A stretch of DNA of 64,000 nucleotides, from positions 1 through 64,000 of the forward strand of contig CAMNDE010000009.1 in NCBI GenBank assembly GCA_946534895.1, read 5' to 3'. Below are positions 50,530 to 58,892 of the stretch, piece after piece (position 1 is the first letter of the stretch; every line of letters begins with the position of its first letter). The translations under genes and the position numbers were made by a program. The notes under the pieces are model-generated. The model worked only from the letters and a program-made list of their open reading frames with translations, had not been told where the DNA came from and ran no database searches. The stretch is from UBA2943 sp946534895 (GTDB taxonomy: Bacteria > Bacillota > Clostridia > Christensenellales > Aristaeellaceae).

Positions 50530-52566
50530 TTGAAGCAGGCGGACAGAATTTACTTCGGCGGTGATTACAATCCCGATCAGTGGGACGAAAAGACACTCCA
50601 GGAAGACATGCGCATGTTCCGGAAGGCCGGGATCAATCTGCTGACCCTTCCCGTATTCTCCTGGGCGAAACTGGAACCGGACGAGGGCGTGTACGATTTT
50701 GACTGGCTCACGCATATCATTGACGTGATCTGGCAGAACGGCATCCGTGTATGCCTGGCCACTCCCACCACCGCTCAGCCCGCCTGGCTTTCCACCCGGT
50801 ATCCCGAGGTGCTGCCGGTGGATATCCAGGGCCGGAAGCGTACCCACGGCATGCGCGTCTTCTTCTGCGTGAACAGCCTGAAATACCGCGAAAGAGCCGC
50901 CGCCATCGCCCATGAGTTCGGAAAACGCTATGCGCATCACCCGGCCCTGGCCATGTGGCATGTGTCCAACGAGTACGGCACGTCATGCTACTGCCCCACC
51001 TGTCAGGCGAAATTCCGGCTCTGGCTGCGCCGGCGCTATGGAAGCGTGGAGGGCCTGAACGAGCGCTGGCATACGTCCTTCTGGGGACGCACCGTGTATT
51101 CCTTTGAGGAAGTCACCCTGCCCACCGAGCTCAATGACGATTACCGGTTCAATCCCGCCATTCAGCTGGACTACATGCGCTTCCTCACGGATTCCACCGC
51201 GGAGTGCTTCCGCAATGAGTATGACGTCCTGAAGAGCTATAATCCGGAAATCCCGATCCTGACCAACATGAGCGGGTTCATCAAGAAGCTGGACCAGTTC
51301 ACCTTTACCCGGGAAATGGACGTGGTGGGCTGGGACAACTATCCCTGGCCCCAGGATCCGCCGCACTTCGTGGCCATGAAGCACGATATCATGCGCTCGC
51401 TCAAGGGCGGCCAGTCCTATGTGCTCACGGAGCAGTCCCCGAACCAGCAGAACTGGCAGCCTTACAACAAGCTGAAGCGCCCCGGCGAAGTCCGGCTGCT
51501 GTCCTATCAGGCCATGGCCCACGGCGCGGACACCTGCCTGTTCTTCCAGATGCGCCAGTCCGTGGCCGGACAGGAGAAATTCCACGGCGCCATTATCAGC
51601 CATGCCGGTCATGAAAACACCCGGGTCTTCCGGGAAGCGGAAGCGCTCGGGCATGAGCTGGAGCAGCTGGGCAGCGTGTTCCTTCAGGGCCGCACCCCGG
51701 CCAGGGCCGCCATGCTCATGGACTGGAACAACTGGTGGGCTCTGGAGCTGGCCAGCGGGCCCAGCAAGGACATGGACTACCTGAAGACCCTGTCCAGGTA
51801 TTACAAGCCCTTCCATGACCGCAATATCCCGGTGGACTTTGTGAACCCTGCCGCGGATACGGACTATTCCGCCTATTCCCTTGTGGTGGCGCCCATGCTG
51901 TACATGACCAAGCCCGGCGTGGCGGAACAGCTGACCGAGTATGTGCGCGGCGGCGGTACGCTCGTCGCCACCGTCATGAGCGGCCTGGCCGACGAGAACG
52001 ACCGGTGCGTGTTCGGCGAGTACCCGGGAAAGCTGCGCGATGTGCTGGGCATCTGGGTGGAGGAAACAGACGCCCTGCGGCCCGAGGAAAGCAACCGCAT
52101 GTTCATGGACAACAGCGCCATGTTCCCGCGCCAGGAATACACCTGCACCTTCCTGTGCGATCTTCTGCACGCGCGCTCCGCAGAAACGCTGGCTGTCTAC
52201 GGCAGTGACTTCTATGCCGGCATGCCCTGCGTCACCAGGAACGCGTTCGGCCAGGGCACGGCCTACTATATCGGCACCCAGCCGGAGGACGCCTTCCTGG
52301 GCGATCTCCTGGACAGGATCTGCCGGGACACAGGCCTGAAAGGCCTGTTCCATGCCGACGCCGGCGTGGAAATTACGCGCCGCGTGACCCCGGAGCATAC
52401 CGTGATCTTTGTTCTGAATCACAACGCGTCCGAAGCCTGCGTGGACTTTGGCCGCGCGCAGCTCACCGACCTGCTCTCGCATCAGAGCGTGACAGGAAGC
52501 GTGCATATCCCTGGCCGGGACGTCATGATCCTGAGCCTGGACCGGGAAGACGAGGGCGTGCTCTGA
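50530..52566 (+). CDS. GH42 beta-galactosidase
   Basis: 678 residues from a TTG at 50530, 10 bases after AAGGAGG; there is no ATG near. GH42 landmarks: YFGGDYNPDQW at the N-terminus, the acid/base in MWHVSNEYG (Glu about 147), the zinc cysteines CYCPTC just after it, and the nucleophile in VLTEQSPNQQNW (Glu about 300). A beta-trimer Rossmann-like domain and a C-terminal beta-domain follow. It removes terminal beta-galactose from oligosaccharides in the cytoplasm. Co-transcribed with the LacI gene and followed by an aldolase gene. Confidence 0.93.
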   Translation: MKQADRIYFGGDYNPDQWDEKTLQEDMRMFRKAGINLLTLPVFSWAKLEPDEGVYDFDWLTHIIDVIWQNGIRVCLATPTTAQPAWLSTRYPEVLPVDIQGRKRTHGMRVFFCVNSLKYRERAAAIAHEFGKRYAHHPALAMWHVSNEYGTSCYCPTCQAKFRLWLRRRYGSVEGLNERWHTSFWGRTVYSFEEVTLPTELNDDYRFNPAIQLDYMRFLTDSTAECFRNEYDVLKSYNPEIPILTNMSGFIKKLDQFTFTREMDVVGWDNYPWPQDPPHFVAMKHDIMRSLKGGQSYVLTEQSPNQQNWQPYNKLKRPGEVRLLSYQAMAHGADTCLFFQMRQSVAGQEKFHGAIISHAGHENTRVFREAEALGHELEQLGSVFLQGRTPARAAMLMDWNNWWALELASGPSKDMDYLKTLSRYYKPFHDRNIPVDFVNPAADTDYSAYSLVVAPMLYMTKPGVAEQLTEYVRGGGTLVATVMSGLADENDRCVFGEYPGKLRDVLGIWVEETDALRPEESNRMFMDNSAMFPRQEYTCTFLCDLLHARSAETLAVYGSDFYAGMPCVTRNAFGQGTAYYIGTQPEDAFLGDLLDRICRDTGLKGLFHADAGVEITRRVTPEHTVIFVLNHNASEACVDFGRAQLTDLLSHQSVTGSVHIPGRDVMILSLDREDEGVL

Positions 52567-52611
52567 CACGGACGGTCAGACCGTTTCAGGAAAGCAAAGA
52601 AGGTATATCGC

Positions 52612-53478
52612 ATGAGCTATGTAAACGCCGCCGAGCTTGTCCGGAAAGCTCAGGCAGGGCATTATGCCGTCGGGCAGTTCAATATCAGCAATCTGGAATC
52701 CATCCGCACATTCCTCGCCTGCGCGCAGGAGACGGAAAGCCCCCTGATTCTGGGGGTCTCCGGCGGCGCGGCCGCCCAGCTCGGCGGGTACCGGACCATC
52801 GCCGATACCGTGAAGAACATGATGGCCTATGACCGTATTTCCGTACCGGTGTGCCTGCACGCGGACCACAGCAGCTACACGCAGGCGCTGGAAGCGCTCT
52901 ACAGCGGCTTCAGTTCCATCATGTTCGACGGCAGCCGGCTGGAGTTTTCGGAAAACGCGGAGAAGACGGCGTTTCTGTCCTCCCTGTGTCATGAAAAAGG
53001 CGCGTCCCTGGAAGCGGAAATCGGACCTGTGGCCGGCGGGGAGGACGGCGGCGAGAAGAGCGGCGAGCTTGCGGATCCCGAGCAGTGTGCCGCAATCGCG
53101 GCCCTGGGCATAGATCTTCTGGCGGCCGGCATCGGGAATGTGCACGGCGCCTATCCCCTGGACTGGAAGGGGCTGGACTTTCCCCTGCTGGACAGGATCC
53201 GGGCAATTGTCGCGCCTCTGCCCCTGGTGCTCCACGGCGGGTCCGGCATCCCGGATGCCATGGTCCACAGGGCCATTCAGCACGGGATCACAAAGATCAA
53301 TGTAAACTCGGAATGCCGGGAAGCCTTTTCCCGGGCCACCCGGATATTTTTTCAGAGCGGCAGGGACAAGGAAGATCCGGCCTTTCAGCAGCTGATCACC
53401 CTCAGGCCCGGGCTCGCAGCCATCCGTCAGGTATGTCTCAGCAAAATGCAGCTGTTCGGCTGTCTTGGCAAAGCATAA
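52612..53478 (+). CDS. class II ketose-bisphosphate aldolase-like protein
   Basis: 288 residues, TIM-barrel class II aldolase. Zinc ligands are in CLHADHSS (about 83-87), EIGPVAGGED, GIGNVHGAY (about 178) and LHGGSGIP (about 208), as in FbaA/GatY/KbaY. It cleaves a ketose 1,6- or 1,7-bisphosphate, or a phosphorylated acid sugar product, to dihydroxyacetone phosphate plus an aldehyde. In this locus it is close to the DUF1537 kinase, and such an aldolase partner is known for phosphorylated tetronates. A tagatose-bisphosphate role for galactose is the alternative. RBS AGAAGG. Confidence 0.85.
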   Translation: MSYVNAAELVRKAQAGHYAVGQFNISNLESIRTFLACAQETESPLILGVSGGAAAQLGGYRTIADTVKNMMAYDRISVPVCLHADHSSYTQALEALYSGFSSIMFDGSRLEFSENAEKTAFLSSLCHEKGASLEAEIGPVAGGEDGGEKSGELADPEQCAAIAALGIDLLAAGIGNVHGAYPLDWKGLDFPLLDRIRAIVAPLPLVLHGGSGIPDAMVHRAIQHGITKINVNSECREAFSRATRIFFQSGRDKEDPAFQQLITLRPGLAAIRQVCLSKMQLFGCLGKA

Positions 53479-53497
53479 AGTAGAGGAGAGATTTCAC

Positions 53498-54169
53498 ATG
53501 AAAGCGGCACTGGTTTATACAGGCACAACCCCCGAACTGATCGAACTGGTGGAACGGGAAGTCCGGAAAAACATCGGTCCTGAGGCCGAGATCATCAGCA
53601 GCGCGGATCCCACCATCATTGCGGAGGTCCGGGACGCGGGCTATGTAACGCCCGGTGCGGCGGCCCGGCTGATCGGCATGTACACAGCCGCTGTGCAGCA
53701 GGGCGCGGACGCCATACTGAACATCTGCTCCTCTGTGGGCGAGGTCGCGGACGCCTTCCAGAGCGCTGCCCGATACATCGGCGTGCCCGTTGTGCGCATT
53801 GACGAGGAAATGTGCCGGGAAGCCGCGCGCATGGGCAGGCGCATCGGCGTGCTGGCCACCCTTGCCACCACGCTGGAGCCCACCAAGAACACCATCATGC
53901 GCACCGCCCGGGAAATGGGCAGGCATGTGGAGCTTGTGGACGGGCTCGTGGACGCCTTCAACATGGACCAGGAGCAGTTCCGTGCCCTGCTCATCAGCGC
54001 CGCTGAGCGCATGGCCGGACAGGTGGACGTGATCGTGCTCGCCCAGGGCTCCATGGCCTATGTGGAAAAGGATATCGAAAGCGCCGTGAACATTCCCACG
54101 CTGTCCAGTCCCCGCTTCGGAGCCGTGGAACTGAGGAAAGCACTGCAGGCGAAAGGACTGATTTCATGA
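53498..54169 (+). CDS. Asp/Glu racemase superfamily protein
   Basis: 223 residues from the ATG after AGAGGAGAG. The fold is that of Asp/Glu/hydantoin racemases and arylmalonate decarboxylases: TGTTPELIELVE at the start and LNICSSVGEVAD with the first active-site Cys (about 76). The place of the second catalytic Cys reads VLAQGSMAYVEK (about 181) with Ser instead. Enzymes with a single catalytic Cys in this fold act as decarboxylases or isomerases rather than racemases. It lies between the aldolase and GH127 genes, overlapping the latter by four bases, so it probably acts on an acid product of the locus. Confidence 0.78.
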   Translation: MKAALVYTGTTPELIELVEREVRKNIGPEAEIISSADPTIIAEVRDAGYVTPGAAARLIGMYTAAVQQGADAILNICSSVGEVADAFQSAARYIGVPVVRIDEEMCREAARMGRRIGVLATLATTLEPTKNTIMRTAREMGRHVELVDGLVDAFNMDQEQFRALLISAAERMAGQVDVIVLAQGSMAYVEKDIESAVNIPTLSSPRFGAVELRKALQAKGLIS

Positions 54170-56127
54170 TTACCGATACCGCCCGTTCCCCTTACGCGCG
54201 CCTGACAACCGTTCCCTACAGGAATGTGGAATGGAAGAGCGGGCTGTACAGGGAGCGGTTCGATACTGTCGCCCGTGTCACGGTGCCGCACCTGCAGCAT
54301 ATGTTTGAGGAAAAGGATATCAGCCATGTGCTGGAAAACTTCCGCATCGCCGCGGGCGAAGCCGAGGGGGATTTTGCCGGCACGGTATTCGGTGACGGGG
54401 ACTTCTACAAGTGGTTTGAGGCCGCCGTATACACCGCCGTCAGGACCGGCAACCGGCAGCTTCTGGACCAGCTGGAGGACTATATTGCCCTGTTCGCCCG
54501 GGCCCAGCAGCCGGACGGCTATCTTTCCACCAAGCAGATCATCGGGGAAATGCACGGCAGCGGACCCATGCGTCAGGCAAACATCAATGATTTTGAGGTG
54601 TACAACATGGGGCACATGTTCACCTCCGCCTGCCTGTACTTCCGGCTCACGGGAAAGGACAGCTTTCTGCGCGTGGCGGAAAAGGCCGCGGGCTACCTGA
54701 AAAACCTGTATGAGGAAGCCGCGCGCACGGGGGAAGTGAAAACCGCCGTATGCCCTTCCCATTACATGGGCCTGATCGAGCTGTACCGGACCACCGGGGA
54801 CAGGCAGTACCTGGAACTGGCGCACCTGGCTGTCAGGCTGCGGGATTCCGTAAAAAACGGCCTGGATGACAACCAGGACCGTCTGCCCCTTAAGGAGCAC
54901 AGAAAAATCGTGGGCCACGCCGTCCGCGCCAATTACCTGTACGCCGGGCTCGCGGACCTGTATATGGAGACAGGCGACCCGGATTACCGTCAAGTCCTGG
55001 AAAGCGTGTGGCATCACCTGGTCAGCCAGAAGATCTATCTGACCGGCGGCTGCGGAGCCCTGTACAACGGCGCTTCCCCGTATGGGAATTTCTTCCATCA
55101 TCAGCTGGTCCACCAGGCCTACGGCTACGAGTATCAGCTGCCCAATATCACTGCCTACAATGAAACCTGCGCGTCCCTGGGCGGCGTGTTCTGGGCCTGG
55201 CGCATGTTCCTGATCGATCCCCGGGCGGAATACATGGACATGCTCGAGCGCATGATGCTCAATGTGAACATGGCCGGCATGAGCCTGGACGGCAGAAAAT
55301 TCTTCTATGAAAACATGCTGGAGCGTGCGCGGAACCTGGCCTTTGAGCTGATCTGGGGCCAGAAGCGCACCGAGTACATTACCAGCTACTGCTGCCCGCC
55401 CAATCTGGCGCGCACCCTGGCCGAGTCCTCCGAGTATGCCTATGCGGCGGATGATTCCGGCGTATGGACCGGCCTGTACGGGGCCAGCACCGCCGCGTTC
55501 ACGCTGAAAAACGGCGCGTCCTTCACCCTTTCCCAGGAAACCGGATATCCCTTTGACGGAACCATCGTCTTCCGCGTGACGGAGAGCAACGGTGTGCCCT
55601 TTGCGCTGCACCTGCGCGTACCCGGCTGGGCGGAACATGCCCTGCTGACTGTCAATGGACAGACACAGACACTGGAAGAAGGCCAGTACGTGGAAGTGCC
55701 TGCCGGCAGGGACTTCAGCTGCACGCTGTCATTGCCCGCCAGCCCGCGCCTTACCGTGGGCAACGGCATGATTGAGGAAAACCGCGGACGCGCCGCCGTG
55801 GAAGCCGGGCCGCTGGTATACTGCCTGGAAAGCACGGACGCGCCGGATGCAGAAAGCCTCCAGGACCTTATGCTCCCCGTGCATCCCATGTTCACGAAAA
55901 CCGAGCTCACCATGGACGGCCGGACCATTCCTGCCTATGAAACCACCCTTCTGTGCCGCACCGTCTCCGGGGAAAAGCGCGAAAGCCTCTACCGCACTCT
56001 CGATCCGGAAGATCTGCGCCCGGTAAAGGCGCGCCTGATTCCCTATTACGCCTGGGACAACCGCGGAGACGGTGAGATGCTGATCTGGATGCCCCTGGCC
56101 TGGCGGGAGGTAAGCAGCCATGGATGA
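54166..56127 (+). CDS. GH127 beta-L-arabinofuranosidase-like protein
   Basis: 653 residues, alpha/alpha-barrel plus beta-domains. The zinc-binding cysteines of GH127 are visible as YNETCASLGG (Glu and Cys about 332-335) and SYCCPPNLART (about 408-412); the family uses a Cys nucleophile. PYRNVEWKSGLYRER, QAYGYEYQLPN and TGGCGALYNGAS also fit. It removes beta-L-arabinofuranose (for example from extensin or rhamnogalacturonan-II side chains) in the cytoplasm. The ATG overlaps the stop of the previous gene, and the last codons overlap the DUF1537 start. Confidence 0.9.
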   Translation: MITDTARSPYARLTTVPYRNVEWKSGLYRERFDTVARVTVPHLQHMFEEKDISHVLENFRIAAGEAEGDFAGTVFGDGDFYKWFEAAVYTAVRTGNRQLLDQLEDYIALFARAQQPDGYLSTKQIIGEMHGSGPMRQANINDFEVYNMGHMFTSACLYFRLTGKDSFLRVAEKAAGYLKNLYEEAARTGEVKTAVCPSHYMGLIELYRTTGDRQYLELAHLAVRLRDSVKNGLDDNQDRLPLKEHRKIVGHAVRANYLYAGLADLYMETGDPDYRQVLESVWHHLVSQKIYLTGGCGALYNGASPYGNFFHHQLVHQAYGYEYQLPNITAYNETCASLGGVFWAWRMFLIDPRAEYMDMLERMMLNVNMAGMSLDGRKFFYENMLERARNLAFELIWGQKRTEYITSYCCPPNLARTLAESSEYAYAADDSGVWTGLYGASTAAFTLKNGASFTLSQETGYPFDGTIVFRVTESNGVPFALHLRVPGWAEHALLTVNGQTQTLEEGQYVEVPAGRDFSCTLSLPASPRLTVGNGMIEENRGRAAVEAGPLVYCLESTDAPDAESLQDLMLPVHPMFTKTELTMDGRTIPAYETTLLCRTVSGEKRESLYRTLDPEDLRPVKARLIPYYAWDNRGDGEMLIWMPLAWREVSSHG

Positions 56128-57568
56128 GACCATGCCTCTGAAGGCCGAAACGCTTTTTTCCGAATGCGAAGCGCTGTGGAAGGACGCCGACGCCCGCGCC
56201 ACGGTGCAGAAGCTGTACGAGGAAGCCTGGCAGGGCTTTCACAACCGTGTGATGGTGCTGGATGACGACCCCACCGGCGTACAGACCGTCCATGATATTC
56301 CCGTGGTCACTGACTGGAGTGAAAATACGCTGTTCCAGGCCATGCAGGAAGACCGCATGTTTTTCGTGCTCACCAATTCCCGCAGCTTCTCCGCGGAAAA
56401 AACATCCGCCGTGCACCGGGAAATTGCCGAAAACGCAAGCCGTGCTGCCCTGAAAGCCGGCAAAACACTGACCGTCATTTCCCGCGGCGATTCCACCCTG
56501 CGCGGTCATTACCCGCTGGAAACCCTGGTGCTGCGCAGAACCCTGGAACAGAAAGGTCATCCGCCCTTCTGCGGTGAGGTTCTGTGCCCCTTCTTCCGGG
56601 AAGGCGGCCGCTTTACCGTAAACGGCATCCATTATGTCAAGGAGGGGGATCAGCTGACCCCGGCAGCCCTGACCGAGTTCGCGAAGGACAAAACATTCGG
56701 GTACCAGCATTCCGATCTGGCCCTGTATATTCAGGAAAAATCCGGCGGCCATATTCCAGCGGATTCTGTGCTGCACATTACGCTCAGGGCACTCCGCGGC
56801 CTTGAATGGGATGCCGTGGAGCAGAAGCTGCTCAGCGCTGAGGGCTTTCATTACATTGTCGCCGATGCCCTGGAAGAGACGGACGTCAAGGCCATGGCCG
56901 CCATTCTCATGCGGCTTGCCAGAAAAGGCAGGCACTACATGCTCCGCAGCGCGGCAGCCGTGCCGAAGGTGTTCGGGCATGTATCTGACCGTCCCCTGCT
57001 TTCCCGGGAGGAAATGATTGACCCCGGTGCCCGGACAGGCGGTCTGGTCATCATCGGCTCCCATGTAAAGAAAACCACCGACCAGCTGAACTGCCTGCGT
57101 CTGTCTAATTGTCCCCTCCGGTTCATCGAGTTTGACGTAAGCGGCTGGAACATCCCGGGCATGCTCCGGAAGGAAACCGTGCGGTGCACCGCTCTGGCCG
57201 AAGAAGCCATGAAGAGCGGGGAAACAGCCGTGGTCTTTACAAGCCGCGCGCTCATCGCGCCGGAAGGCATGACGCCCGAGCGCATGCTCGCCATCTCGGT
57301 AGAGATTTCCGATGCCCTGACATCCGTGGTCTCTTCCCTGTCCTTCCGTCCCCGTTTTCTCATCGCCAAGGGCGGCATCACCTCCAGCGATGTGGGCGTC
57401 AAAGCCCTGAAAGTGAAAAAGGCCCTGGTACTCGGACAGGCGCAGCCCGGAATCCCTGTCTGGAAAACCGGAAGCGAAAGCCTGTTCCCTGGCCTTTCCT
57501 ATATCATCTTTCCCGGCAATGTGGGCAGCGAAAGCACGCTGCGCACCATTGTGGAAACCCTGTGCTGA
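56120..57568 (+). CDS. four-carbon acid sugar kinase (DUF1537 family)
   Basis: 482 residues. VMVLDDDPTGVQTVHDIPVV near the N-terminus is the substrate half of the family, SRGDSTLRGHYP follows, and KGGITSSDVGVKAL with FPGNVGSES forms the C-terminal ATP-binding half. Characterised members phosphorylate D-threonate, L-threonate, D-erythronate and 3-oxo-isoapionate. The usual dehydrogenase and epimerase of the tetronate pathway are not beside it; instead a BKACE gene follows after 15 bases. Apiose- or tetronate-derived acids are plausible substrates. It overlaps GH127 by 8 bases with GGGAGG inside it. Confidence 0.9.
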   Translation: MDETMPLKAETLFSECEALWKDADARATVQKLYEEAWQGFHNRVMVLDDDPTGVQTVHDIPVVTDWSENTLFQAMQEDRMFFVLTNSRSFSAEKTSAVHREIAENASRAALKAGKTLTVISRGDSTLRGHYPLETLVLRRTLEQKGHPPFCGEVLCPFFREGGRFTVNGIHYVKEGDQLTPAALTEFAKDKTFGYQHSDLALYIQEKSGGHIPADSVLHITLRALRGLEWDAVEQKLLSAEGFHYIVADALEETDVKAMAAILMRLARKGRHYMLRSAAAVPKVFGHVSDRPLLSREEMIDPGARTGGLVIIGSHVKKTTDQLNCLRLSNCPLRFIEFDVSGWNIPGMLRKETVRCTALAEEAMKSGETAVVFTSRALIAPEGMTPERMLAISVEISDALTSVVSSLSFRPRFLIAKGGITSSDVGVKALKVKKALVLGQAQPGIPVWKTGSESLFPGLSYIIFPGNVGSESTLRTIVETLC

Positions 57569-57583
57569 AAGAAGGATAAAAAC

Positions 57584-58393
57584 ATGTCCCGGAAGATCAT
57601 CATTTCCCTGGCACCGGTCAAGGCCGGAACGCCCATTGATAAAACCGCCCTGGCCGAGGATGTAAGGCAGTGCGTACAGGCCGGAGCCGGCATGTGCCAT
57701 CTGCACTGCCGCCGTCCGGACGGCAGTCTGACACCGGATACCGGCTTTTTCATCGATACATTCGAAGAAATCCTGAAGCGTACAGACGTGGTGGTGCAGG
57801 CGTCCACCGGCGGCATTTCCGATATGACCATTGAAGAGCGCTGCCATCCGCTGGCCTATCCCCGGGTGGAGAGCTCTTCCCTGAACGGCGGCAGCACCAA
57901 CCTGAACGGCGCGCTGTATATCAATACGGATTCCGATATCGACTACTGTGCCAGACAGTCCTATGACCGCGGCATCATCCCCGAAGTGGAAGTGTTTGAT
58001 ATCGGCATGATCTACAATATCGAGCGCAGTGCCGCGCGCACACCTTACCGCCGCCCCATTTTCTACAACCTGGTATTCGGGCATCAGGGCGGGATGCAGC
58101 CAGACATGACCTGCCTGACCGCCTTCCGGTCCGCCGTCCCTGCGGACGCGCGCTGGGGCGTGACACACTACGGCCGGGATAACTGGGATTTTCTCGCGGG
58201 CGCCATGGCGCTCGGCGCTTCCATTGTCCGGATCGGTTTTGAGGACAGTGCCTACCTGGCCCCCGGCGAATACGCCCGGTACAATTACCAGGTCGTGGAG
58301 CGCCTAGTACAGCTCATCCATGCCATGGGCCTTGAACCGGCCAGCCCCCAGGAAACCCGTGCCATCCTCGGCACACTGCCCCGGACCCTGTAA
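57584..58393 (+). CDS. BKACE family (3-keto-5-aminohexanoate cleavage-type) enzyme
   Basis: 269 residues, TIM-barrel. The zinc pair is in CHLHCRRPDG (HxH near 39-41), followed by VVQASTGG, SLNGGSTNLNG, EVEVFDIGMIYN and LVFGHQGGM. Family members condense a beta-keto acid with acetyl-CoA and split it into acetoacetate and a CoA ester. Substrates range widely (for example 3-keto-5-aminohexanoate, dehydrocarnitine), and many family members remain unassigned. Coupling to a DUF1537 kinase suggests a phosphorylated or hydroxylated beta-keto acid here. RBS AAAGAAGGA. The decayed nucleoside hydrolase follows directly. Confidence 0.88.
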   Translation: MSRKIIISLAPVKAGTPIDKTALAEDVRQCVQAGAGMCHLHCRRPDGSLTPDTGFFIDTFEEILKRTDVVVQASTGGISDMTIEERCHPLAYPRVESSSLNGGSTNLNGALYINTDSDIDYCARQSYDRGIIPEVEVFDIGMIYNIERSAARTPYRRPIFYNLVFGHQGGMQPDMTCLTAFRSAVPADARWGVTHYGRDNWDFLAGAMALGASIVRIGFEDSAYLAPGEYARYNYQVVERLVQLIHAMGLEPASPQETRAILGTLPRTL

Positions 58394-58416
58394 TCCTCTG
58401 TCCCGCCCGGAAGCAT

Positions 58417-58767
58417 ATATGCGGCATTGTGGCCGCGCACTTTGAACAGAAGGCCGGGTATTCCGGCACTTCCATGGAAAAAAGCTTTCGGGAAGTCCGC
58501 AGGCTCCTGGTCCTGGCGGAGATGGACGATGTGCCCTGCCTGCGCGGGTGTGCCATGCCGCTGAACAGCGTGGATGACGCGCCGGACAGCGAAGGCGTGC
58601 AGTTTCTGATTCAGGAAGCCTCAAAGCCCGGGAAGCTCTATATCGCCGTTCAGGGGGCCATGACCAACGTGGCCGCGGCACTCAATGCCGCCCCGGAAAT
58701 CGCCGGCAATATTGTGGTGCTCTGGAACGGCGGCGGTCCCTATCCTCAGGGCAGGCCTGAATTCAAT
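58417..58767 (+). pseudogene. nucleoside hydrolase remnant
   Basis: From ICGIVAAHFEQKAGY to the GPYPQGRPEFN region the reading is clearly a nucleoside hydrolase (SMEKSFREVRRLL, YIAVQGAMTNVAAALN, LWNGGGPYPQG). The N-terminal DTDxGxDDA metal motif and the C-terminal half are absent. Upstream is the BKACE stop and downstream the frame runs straight into a terminator hairpin, so both ends were deleted. It probably once was the last gene of the locus. Confidence 0.82.
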
Positions 58768-58771
58768 ACAC

Positions 58772-58829
58772 GCAGAAAAAACTTCCCGTCTTCCGTGGAC
58801 ATTTCACAGAAGACGGGAAGCTTTTCTGC
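58772..58829. terminator. long bidirectional terminator of the glycan locus
   Basis: GCAGAAAA...CTTCCCGTCTTC pairs with GAAGACGGGAAG...TTTTCTGC around a 15-base loop, giving an almost perfect 20-base stem. Confidence 0.85.
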
Positions 58830-58843
58830 ATAGGGAATCCAAT

Positions 58844-58874
58844 GGAAAACGGCTGGAATTGCCAGCCGTTTTCC
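58844..58874. terminator. second terminator, for the aminotransferase gene
   Basis: GGAAAACGGCTGG/CCAGCCGTTTTCC with a 5-base loop, 19 bases after the stop of the minus-strand aminotransferase gene. Confidence 0.75.
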
Positions 58875-58892
58875 AGTTCTGCGCGTCAAAAG

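Noticed and set aside
55907..58168. 753-codon minus-strand frame across GH127, DUF1537 and BKACE genes
   Set aside because: It spans three well-supported genes in antisense and contains no domain.
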